This document shows positions 49,901 through 61,900 of a stretch of DNA of 64,000 nt, in pieces. The translations under genes and the position numbers were made by a program. Origin of the DNA: Sipunculus nudus (lineage: Eukaryota; Annelida; Sipuncula; Golfingiida; Sipunculidae); assembly GCA_026874595.1 (NCBI GenBank), contig CM049316.1, positions 60,583,676 through 60,647,675 of the forward strand, written 5' to 3'. The first letter of the stretch is position 1. Each line of letters begins with the position of its first letter. The notes under the pieces were generated by a model, which was not told the DNA's origin, searched no databases, and saw nothing but the letters and a program-made list of their open reading frames with translations.

Positions 49901-52900
49901 GTTTCTAGGTCCAGTTGTTGCAATTTGTACCCTCTTGATAGATAACCACATCTTCAAAGGTCTTGAAAAAAGAGAAAAAAAAATCGTAAAAATTTGAAAA
50001 AAAATAGAGGTGGCGCACCCTCTCTGCAGAAACTGATGGAACAGCTCATGATCAATATGTATGCCAAAAATCATGACCATCAGTGTTGTAGTTATTGAGA
50101 TACTGCACTTTTTGTATCAAATTTTCCATTATTCTGGGGGGTATTTTGGAGCCATACAGCCTAAAGAATATGGGTAACAGGGACCTAATTTCAGGTTTCC
50201 ATGGAGAATTTTCATGGGTCTCCCTGTGTGTCAAGAATGAAGATTCTAGGTCCAGTTTTTATGATTTGTGCCCTGTTAACAGATGTTCATATCTTTAAAG
50301 GTCTCAAAAATAGATAAAACATTCGTAAAAAAAAAACCCGAACAAATACAGGTTTTGCCACCAGTCTGCAGGAACTGATGGAACACCTTTTGATCAATAG
50401 TTATGCCACAAATCATGACCATCAGTGATGTAGTTATTGAGATATTGAAGTTTTTGTATGAAATTTTTCACTACTCTGGGGGGTACTTTGGGGCCCCATA
50501 GCTCGAAGGATATGGGTAACAGAGACCTAATTTCTGGTTTCCATGGAGACTTTTCATAGGTCTCTCAGTGTATTGAGAATGAAGATTCTAGGTCTAGTCG
50601 TTACGATTTGTGCCATGCTAACAGATGACAGCATTCTTAAAGGTCTCAAAAATAGAGGAAGAAATCGTAAAAAAATCAACCAATATAGGTGGCGCCACCA
50701 GTCTGCAGGAACTGATGGAACATCTCATAATCAATATGTATGCCAAAAATCATGACCATCAGTGATGTAGTTATTGAGATATTGAAGTTTTTGTATGAAA
50801 TTTTTGACTACTCTGGGGGGGGTACTTTGGGGCCCCATAGCTCGAAGGATATGTGTAACAGAGACCTAATTTCTGGTTTCCATGGAGACTTTTCATAGGT
50901 CTTCTAGTGTGTCGAGAATGAAGATTCTAGGTCCAGTTGTTACTATTTGTGCCATGCTAACAGATGACAGCATCCTTAAAGGTCTCAAAAATAGAGGAAA
51001 AAATCGTAAAAAATGGAACGATACAGGTGGCGCCACCAGTCTGCAGGAACAGATGACACATCTCATGTTCAATAGTTATGCCACAAATCATGACCATCAT
51101 TCAAGTAGTTAATGAGATATTGAAGTTTTTGTATGAAATTTTTTACTTTTCTTGGGGGTACTTTAGGGCTCCATAGCTCGGAGAATATGGGTAACAGACA
51201 CCTAATTTTGGTTTCCTTGGAGACTTTTCATAGGTCTCTCAGTGTGTCGAGAATGAAGATTCTAGGTCCAGTCGTTATGTTTTGTGCCACGTTAACAGAT
51301 GACAGCATCCTTAAAGGTCTCAAAAATAGAGGAAAAAATCGTAAAAAATCAAACAATACAGGTGGCGCCACAAGTCTGCAGGAATGGATGGAACATCTCA
51401 TAATCAATATGTATGCCAAAAATCATGACCATCAGTGATGTAGTTATTGAGATATTGAAGTTTTTGTATGAAATTTTTGGCTACTCTGGGGGGGGGGGTA
51501 CTTTGGGGCCCCATAGGTTGAAAGGATATGGTTAACAGAGACCTAATTTCTGGTTTCCAAGGATATTTTTCATGGACCTCTCCGTGTGTCAAGAATGAAG
51601 ATTCTAGGTCAAGTTGTTACGATTTGTGCCATGCTAACAGATGACAGCATCCTTAAAGGTCTCAAATATAGAGGAAAAAATCGTAAAAAATGGAACGATA
51701 CAGGTGGCGCCACCAGTCTGCAGGAACAGATGACACATCTCATGTTCAATAGTCATGCCACAAATCATGACCATCATTTAAGTAGTTAATGAGATATTGA
51801 AGTTTTTGTATGAAATTTTTTAATTTTTTGGGGGGTACTTTAAGGCTCCATAGCTCGGAGAATATGGGTAACAGACACCTAATTTTGGTTTCCTTGGAGA
51901 CTTTTCATAGGTCTCTGAGTGTGTCGAGAATGAAGATTCTAGGTCCAGTCGTTATGTTTTGTGCCACGTTAACAGATGACAGCATCCTTAAAGGTCTCAA
52001 AAATAGAGGAAAAAATCGTAAAAAATCAAACAATACAGGTGGCACCACAAGTCTGCAGGAATGGATGGAACATCTCATAATCAATATGTATGCCAAAAAT
52101 CATGACCATCAGTGATGTAGTTATTGAGATATTGAAGTTTTTGTATGAAATTTTTGACTACTCTGGGGGGGGGGGTACTTTGGGGCCCCATAGGTTGAAA
52201 GGATATGGTTAACAGAGACCTAATTTCTGGTTTCCAAGGATATTTTTCATGGACCTCTCCGTGTGTCAAGAATGAAGATTCTAGGTCAAGTTGTTACGAT
52301 TTGTGCCATGCTAACAGATGACAGCATCCTTAAAGGTCTCAAATATAGAGGAAAAAATCGTAAAAAATCGAACCATAAAGGTGGCACCACCAGTCTACAG
52401 GAAGTGATGACACATCTCATGATCAATAGTTATGCCACAAATCATGACCATCAGTCAAGTAGTTAATGAGATATTGAAGTTTTTGTATGAAATTTTTTAC
52501 TTTTCTTGGGGGTAGTTTGGGGCTCCATATCTCGAAGAATATGGGTAACAGAGACCTAATTTCTGGTTTCCATGGAGACTTTTCATAGGTCTCTCAGTGT
52601 GTCAAGAATGAAGATTCTAGGTCCAGTCTTTAAGATTTGTGCCTTGTTAACAGATGTTTACATTTTGAAAGGTCTCAAAAATAGAGAAAAAAATTCGTAA
52701 AAAATTGAAAGATACAGGTGGCGCCACCAGTCTGCAGGAAGTGATGGAACATCTCATGATCAATATGTATGACAAAAATCATGACCATCAGTCCAGTATT
52801 TAATGAGATATTGAAGTTTTTGTATTTAATTTTTCACTTTTCTGGGGGGTAGTTTGGGGCCCCATAGCTGGAAGGATATGGGTAACAGAGACCTAATTTC

Positions 52901-55900
52901 TGGTTTCCATGGAGACTTTTCATAGGTCTCTTAGTGTGTCGAGAATGAAGATTCTTAGTCCAGTCATTACGATTTGTGCCTTGTTAACAGATGTTCACAT
53001 TTTTAAAGGTCTCAAAAATAGAGAAAAAAATTCGTAAAAAATCGAAAAATACAGGTGGCGCCACCAGTCTTCAGGAACTGATGGAACCTCTCATGATCAA
53101 TATGTATGCCAAAAATCATGACCATCAGTCAAGTAGTTAATGAGATATTGAAGTTTTTGTATGAAATTTTGGACTTTTCTGGGGGGTACTTTGGGGCCCC
53201 ATAGCTCGAAGGATATGGGTAACAGAGACCTAATTTCTGGTTTCCAAGGAGATTTTTCATGGACCTCCCAGGATGTCAAGTAAGAAGATTCAAGTTCTAG
53301 CGGTTACGATTTGTGCCCTGTTAACGGACAGACGCCCGGACGGACGACGGACAAAAGGTGATCCCTATAGCTCAGATGACTTTCAGTCAGCTGAGCTAAA
53401 AAAAATGGTCAACTGTATGGTCCAGAAATACTTTATATTGCAAATGGCCAAGAACATGTGCAAATTGATTTCTGTTTCTTACTTGTTGATTTCAAGGATT
53501 ATTTATATATATTCCAATAAAATACCTATCAGCAAAAAGCTGATGACAAGGTCCAGTGACCGAGAATGAAGCAAACTTAATTTTTATGAACAAATATAAA
53601 GGGACTGAACTTTAAACATGCAGGTATACAGATCTGGGGTCAATTCAGAGGTTTCAATTACAATTCAAAGTTTTTTTGTTTTTTTTTAAACAGGGTTGCC
53701 AGCAGTCACCTCTGAAAAAATCCCCTAACTATTCCCTGACCTTCCCTGACTATTTCCTGGTTTTCAAGGATAAACAAATCTGCTAAATTCAAATTTGGTC
53801 TCAAAAACATCATTTTACTGCAAACCAAAACAAATCCTTATTTGAAAATTGTAACTGGAATACTGAAACTAGAACTTTGGAATTGACAATGTAATCTTCA
53901 AAGAATCATACACTGTGATACCAAACATTTATCATGTATCAATTTATCACACAATAACAACATATGGCTTCAATTGGTAAAAGTAACTGCACTGTACCGT
54001 GCCCTTGTAGTTTGTTACCTAAGCAGAATCATGTCCTCGTATGAAATGTTTAGGCAATTGATAGGCAATTGAAGGCGAAAGATGCTAAAGCCTTCCTACC
54101 TGATAATCAACTACAGATGCCATAGCCATAAAAAATTCCCACGACTTACCTAATTATCACAAATTTCCTGACTTTTTATTAAATTCCCTAACCTTGAAAA
54201 AATATTTTCCCCCTGACTACAGGCAACCCTGTAAAATGAAAATCAAATCTAATTCTTTTCAGTCTCATGGGAAATAATATCAATTTTAATTCAATTTCAT
54301 TTTTATTCAATATATATTCAATTCGCAATTCAACAAAGGTTGCAATCTAAGTTGCAATCTAATGATAAAACATTTCACTGATGAGTGAGCTGATATACAA
54401 AATTCAGTAAGTGAGATTAAAGGTGCCCAATCACCTAAATTTTGAAAAAGAATTCATGTGATTTCTGGCTTCCCCTGTGTATATATTAATGATCTAAGGG
54501 TAATTCCGGTTGTGAAAATTTCTTATAACACCTTTGTGAAGGATGTATGAACTTGTTTATCAACATGTTTGTTAACACAGCAATGTTGACAAACGGGAAA
54601 AACATGTATCCTAAGCTGGCAGGTTCACATATGCGGAGGTAGAAAAGTCACTTGTTGCACATCGCCACTGGCAAACCTCTGACTTGTTGCCAGATTCCCT
54701 TGTTGAATTTGTTTTGATTATTTTGATGGTCCCCAAAATATTATAAACACATTGATATAAACAAAAGAAACAGCTTGTGAGCAGTGATATCCCTGTTTTC
54801 TTGTGTATTTTATAAAAGCTTCAAGGGATAACCGTTTGTTTATAAAGGTCAGATAGGTGATTGGGTCCCTTTGAGCAGCTTATCAGGTTCCTTGTACCAC
54901 ACAGTGATGACATTTATTTCCAGACTTTGTCACAATTGCCTGGGTAATCAGGAAACTTGACTCCCAGTACTCATATACAAGATAAATGTCTAATGATCTA
55001 CACTAAAGGAATTGTGAAACATTGACCATTTGTCTATCTATTCAGCTCGATTTATCTCAGCTGGTAGGGTTTAACTTCAATTTAATTTCAATTCAATTTT
55101 CTTTCTTTCAGTTCAGTTCCTATTAATTCATTCTCCCCGACAATTCCAATCATATTCCAATTCAGAATTTACCGCAGGTCTGCAAGTGTGTTTGACTTAC
55201 TTGTAGTAACTACCCCTGAAAAGACCCAGCACTGGCCAAACTTGACAGGCTCTTTTTTCTGGTAATATTCCTCCAGGATGGCGACACTTCCTACCCATGC
55301 TGTAGGAGAGGTCCCATCTTCATATTTACCAGACCAGTTTCCAACTAGGACCCCATTGTCATCTGGAGCATTAGCCTAATGGTGAAGAAAACACAAAGAA
55401 TTAAGAAAGCCTCCCATAAGAGAAACCTTGCATATATCAGATACCCTGGACACTGTGGTTGGCTTTATATTCGTGAGGCTAATATTTCATGATTTCATTT
55501 TGAACATTTCTCAAAGGTTTCATTGTTTCATATAGATCATCATTTTACCATATGTTCATACCCTGTACCATGTTTTTCAAAGCTGCCTTCTGTATATGAT
55601 GTCATTCTTTTCTATGTCACATAATGTGCTGCATACGTTTGATCAGTTGAAAAGATTGGGAAATGAATACTGGCATCCAGATAACACATGTATCTTTATA
55701 TTATCTTACATAAATATCCCTATCTTCTTAATTTATAATATTCTTGATTTTAACAAAAGAATGTAGAGATTTTAAAAAATGTACTGATTTTAACAAAAGA
55801 ATGTAGTAATTTTAACAAAAGAATGTAGACATTTTAACAAAACATATGTAGAGATATTAACAAAAGAATGGAGACCATGTATAGTTAATAAAAGATTAGC

Positions 55901-58900
55901 ACGCATTGTACTATTGAATATACAAAAGGATTGAGGTTAAAGACCTTTGCAATGAGCTTGAACATTATCTATAAAGTTTTGCCATGTGCTTTCAGTTCAG
56001 TTACTAATTCCCTCAGGCTTAATTAGGCAAATTGTCAGCTTGGTTAGTACTTATTCAAGCACCTCATAACAGACCATATCATCAAAGGAATTAATGAACT
56101 GTGGCAGTGTGACAGTTGAATGAATAACCAGTATACAATCAATAACGATGTAATCATGTGTGTAATTATGTACGAAGAGTTCATTGGAAAGAAAATTAAC
56201 CATTCTTAATGTGTAAATAGGCATAAATATGAGTGGAGAAGTACAGAATTGATGGGCAGAACCAGATCCTTATTAGAAACACTGTGTATATGACAAAAAA
56301 AAATAAGAAACCTCAAGACATCACCTATTTTGCTGTAAAACACCATGAACAACCACAGTCCAGAATGACTACTTGTAATACAGGACTGGCATAATACCAT
56401 ACTGCCCTCGGAGGGGAAAGCCAGAAACTGGCTTGACCTCCACAAGGAGGTGACAGATTCCTGATGCTGTTGGTTAGTTGGTTTGTGTGTTAGTAATTTT
56501 ACTCAAATTTGAAGAGGCTTAATAGATTTTAATGAAATATATTTTTAAATGCTAACTTAACTTTGTATATATACATCTGCAGAATTCCATTCTGGTTTTG
56601 GACTACATGACGGGACAGTATCACATGCTTCCTCTCATTTTATATCCTGGTGTCAACCAGGCCCGGTGGCTACTGCACCTGTGGGCCCTGGGTGCGTTAT
56701 CGTCCCCAATGCTGGGTCATACCATCAAGGAACCCCTGAAAGGTACACTTGTTTGTGAGTGAAACACTGTCGTAGGGTAAGGCCTTCCCATTAAGCCTGC
56801 CGTGCGCTCACCGTGAGTGGGGGGCCAACCGTGAAAAATCTCACCGCCACGGCTGAGATTCGAACTCACAATCTCCCGGCTTTGACTCCTGTACTATACC
56901 CCCGAGCCCCAGAAACCGACAACTGGAACCCCTTTGTTCTGGCAGGCAGAACTGACCTGTGATGCAGGTATCAAGTTGATGAATCATGACTCACATTTAT
57001 CTTGTGGTGGATTCATATATTTCCTACACTTACATAGCACACATCAAAGTTTGATCAGGATTCTGGAAATGTTCCAAATCTGTTGAAACCGATTCTTACT
57101 GTAGGTATGCAGTCTTTGAGAGCTTTCTACTTAAATAATAAATGGCATTTTACTGCTCAGGACATGGGATTGTTTTCCCTGGCTATGAAGCTGGATGAAG
57201 GTAATGTGATCATCCTGTTTTTCTGTCTGTTTGTTTACAGGCATATAGGACTTGAGACATCTAAATAAGTTATCAAAGGATTTCAACGAAATTTTTAGGA
57301 GAATCTGAGTTTGAACTTTAAAATCATAGAGTTAATCATCTTTAGATGCAGACTTATTTTTTTACCTGTACTTCTGACTGACTGTGTGCAAGACATCTCA
57401 CAGAACAGGTCCAGCATGAAAAAAGAACATGTTCAGCGAGAATTAAAAATTTGATGGAGACATGGGTCCTCAGTGACACAGAAACTATTATCAATTTTTG
57501 AAAGTGACCTTTGATTTGAATTTGGTTTCTTGTAACATTTGGGTTACTGGCACAGGAATGTGTTCTGTGACTGCTGTCTAATTAACATTTCTGATCAGTT
57601 TGGAAGCTCACCAGTGCTGCCAAAGATCTGCAGACATGGACAGGGTCACCACGCACTTTGTACTTTTTTTCCATCTTGTCAAGTAAGTACATGACACAAT
57701 TCATCACAACTTCCTCAAACTGCCCAAAGTACCAGGGTTTGTGGCCGATCTGCTTGTAGTTTCCCGTGTAAATTCTCCCGCGGTCATTCAGTATGTATTC
57801 ATCCACCATTGTCTCATCCTTCATGTAAACTACATCATCTGAATATGAGATAATGAAATACATGTTATATTTCATGTGTATGTACATGCATTAAGCTGTA
57901 TTTCCACTAACTGGACTGGACATAGATACGGGTACGGATGTGGACATGTACTAGAATTGGATAAATTCTAAAAAAAATCGCAGTATATGACGCCACATGC
58001 AAAGCTGAAAAAAAATCCTTACATTTTATCATTTTTTTTAGTTCCAACAGTACCTGTATCCTTGTCTGGAGAAGTTGTAACACAGCTTTAGACTGACATG
58101 ATGGTTACAAAAGTGTTATAGGTAAATTCAATTTACCATATTAAAAATTCTGCAATTTATAACATGGTAAATACCATAAAGTTAATATTATAAGTTATAA
58201 TTCTCCTTTTGACTATCCTTGCAGCATACCAAATTACCAATAATTCTGACATGTAACCTGTGACATCTACAATTTAATGTGTACGCAAAATGGCAGCCCC
58301 CGTGAGCAACTTGGAGAAAGCCACCTGTTGGGGTTCGATAAGGGCTCAGGGATGTGACATATTATTCCAAGGACAGTGTCCAGGCTAGAAAGTATCAGCA
58401 GAGCGGAGGAATTTGGTGGCAAGGGATGTGTATTAGCAATGTTTAAACTGTAATAACACATTTTTTTATCACACCCAAATACTCACAGTAACTAGTAATT
58501 TCGCTGAAAATATGTCATATCAGTGTTATTTTGCATACAGATATGTTAGGTATTCAAAACATTTGAATTAAATATTTATTTTGCAAAATATATTTATACT
58601 CAAAAGAAAAATGGCGTTTTTTTATTATTTTGAACACAAAATTGATCAATATTTAAATATTTACCTCATATCATTCATAAAAATTTGTTTGGGTATATGT
58701 AGAAAGTTATGTTTCGCGGTTTTAATAGCTCTTGGTAAACATAATGTTGACCAGACCGATCAAGAACCAAATAATTAATATAAATTAAATTGTATAAAAA
58801 ATGCACATTATTTAAAGATGGCCACCAAAAAGACATTTAGCTGGGCATGCTGCATGTCTATCACATGTTTTCATACAGTTCAGATGCCGTAGTAACTGAA

Positions 58901-61900
58901 AAACATAATGGCATTTAGTCATACTATTTGGTAGTCAACCCAATTTTATCGAGGGTCTTGCTCATGGACTAGATGTGCTGGAGCCAATTCTAACAGAGGC
59001 CTCTTCCCCGGGCACATCAGTCAACTTGGGGGTTCCATCTGAACAAACTACATACCAAGAAGTTTTTATTCTTTTAATTAATGAATATGCATGTAACAGG
59101 GTCTCCCAAATTAACGTTTTTTTTGTGTTAGGCTGTAACCACTCTGGTCAGATGCACATCCTTTATTAACTGCAAATATAATACGTGCACACGGTAAGAG
59201 AATTGCCTGCCAAGTCACGTTGGTTGGTCCGCTTGGCGGGAAAATTACACCAGCTTATTGTTCTTAAAATTAGAACCAGAAATAAGTATTACAAGTCAGA
59301 TCTTAACTAGAAATGAAACCCCTGTGTATATTTAAACTAAAAAATTAACATATATTAAAAGACCTAAGTTACATTTTAGTACTTTAATAAATCATTTCAC
59401 CTGATAATATGGTTTTAACTGGGTCACTGTCAAAGGTTATTTCACAGGTGTTTGGCGCGAAACATTAAACTGAACGTAATTAGGTCTGGGTTAAAGGTCA
59501 TGTCTTCCAAAGGTTTGGCGCGCAGAATACTAAATACACTCGGCCCCCAAGGAACCATGATTAGCTATGGGAATGGGTCGAGCATAATTTTCTGACTGTT
59601 ACCCTACATTAATGGTGCATACCGAGTCAGTCTGTCGCATACAGACAAGAAACAAAAAGTACAGAACCAGTCTGTCACATGCAGAATATAAATATTGACT
59701 TCTGTTGGTTCTAATAATTCATAAATTCACAACCAGTAATCCAGTATGTCAGTTCATCAGAGGATTTGTTCTCACGAGCACAGACCACATCGGACCTGGC
59801 AATTTTCCTGGTGGGGCTTAATGAGGTGTCAAGATAAGCGGGGACGTGGAGTACAATAGACGATCACAGCCAGGACAATACGACTGGGCAATTAAATTTC
59901 CGGTGATAGCTTGGCAGTCTGTCTTTGATGTCAGAGTAGACACTCCTTTTCTTAACCCAAAAATTTTCAGATAAGTCAGCCGATATATTTGTCATTTGTG
60001 TCATTGAGCCTAATGCTTGTACATGTTTTTTTTAACAAAAGGAAAACACTGATCTTTGGCTTATTTTCAGGTCTGTTCACATATTAATTTTGATACAATT
60101 AATCCATGAAAGTTTTAACCCAAGGAATAGTGTTTCAGGTCAAAACCACAAAATTTTAAACCCACAATATTTTCTGAATCCTCAGTACTTTTGGAAGAAA
60201 GAATTATTTAAACACCACAAGAGTGCACAATATGCCCGTTGTATAACTTGTGAACTCTTGACCTCATTCAATATGCACAAAAAGTTGCAGATAATTGAAT
60301 TCAGGTGGGATACCCTATTAGTGAATATTTAAAGTGAGTTTCATGAAGAAATATCACATATTTGTTTTGTCATCATGATGCCAATCAGCGATATGTATAC
60401 CATGTCATTTCTGCTCAGCTGGTATGGCATAAATACCGCTAGGTGCCACCATACGGAAAACATGTCTTCCCAATTTTGCTGAATGGACTCAAGACACAAA
60501 GACAGCAATGGTACTGGGAAACCCCATGTGACGTCATTTAGGTGGAATTCCCATGCATTTGCCATGTGGCAAACACAGATATACAACAATGCTGGATTCT
60601 AAAACTGATGCTTGCGTTTGCTGTGTGGTAATTGCACACATGGAAAGAGTACATGGCTCTTTAACCTACTGGAGTTTTGTCGCAAGGCTGCCTAACAGCA
60701 ATCACACAGCAAATCACATATATGGAAAAGCACCCATAGAGTCATTTAAAGATTTACAATAAACATACACACCTTTACACCATGGATTAAAAAGGATATA
60801 CAATGGAAGAGGTTGTTCGTATCTCTGTATGCTCTTCTCCACTTCTGTAGATCTGATCTTGGTGTCTATACAGAGATTCCATATTGCCACAATACAGTCT
60901 GGAGCAGTGGTCAGTGTGAAGTGGACCTCTTTGTCACCGGAATTAGGAAAGTCCATTTCTGCACTCCAGTCCCTGGCCTTCAGTTTTCTGGTTTGGACTT
61001 TAATCAAAGTATCTTTGCTTACTTTGGGATTCTTGCCTAAAAAATAAGACCTCAAATGAGCTTTAAAACTGAAAGCACATATTATCATGTTTAATACAGG
61101 CATAGAATGTGCAAAAAATCTCTCCATCTTGGCAGCATTGTGTAATTTAGCTGGGCTTCAATGTGAATTTGTGCCATTTTGGAATGAAAAGTCATGCATG
61201 TGTGTATCCATGTAATAAAAATCTGCCATGTGCATTTTATCTATTTGCATAAACATACTTTGACAGATTAATGTAAAAGATCACAATAGCATCCATCACT
61301 AAAAATTAGAACTTTGCAGATAGAGTGCATCATATGAACCATGAGATTATGTATGACAACTTTCTTTACTAGTTTTATATTAAGAGACAATATGTACTGC
61401 AATACATCTGTATTTCAGACAAGAATACTTATAAATAGGAGTCTTTGATTAATCAGCTGTTCAAGTCATGCTTGTACCTTTGTACATTACAAATTTTCCG
61501 TTTTGCTTACTAGCACTCAAAACAGACAGCAGAATGGCAGGGTAAAATTTCTAATCTATCTATACATCGCTATCAAAATTAATTATAAAACTTTAAAAAG
61601 GAATTTGCCAAATTTGCATACATAAGTATAACTACCGTATTTTAAGCCACGTTAATTTAAGTTTTGTTAAGAGAACAAAACATTATTATTACTGCTTTGA
61701 TTCTCACAGAAATAACACTAGGCTTCCTAAACCCTGTCAAAGTTAGATTTTCATGACCCATCCTGTGGGCCTTGGTCACTTAAATGGCTCCAGCTGGTAT
61801 GGGTTCACGAGCCAAAAGTCCAGGTGCAGCATTAAAGGAGGGGGGGGGGGGGGGGGTTCCAGATTTTCTTTTTCTCAATGCATCACAGACATTAGTTACA

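Noticed and set aside
18020-52466. Recurrent open frames of about 60-100 codons starting [10 protein letters not shown] or MSRMKILG in the B arrays, on both strands
   Set aside because: They recur only because the DNA unit recurs. The ~338-bp period is not a multiple of three and the frames close in each unit, so no protein can run through. No known domain is seen.
56855-56925. Possible tRNA gene (A- and B-box-like sequences)
   Set aside because: The boxes belong to the head of a SINE with two more copies in the window, and no cloverleaf with a proper acceptor stem can be drawn.
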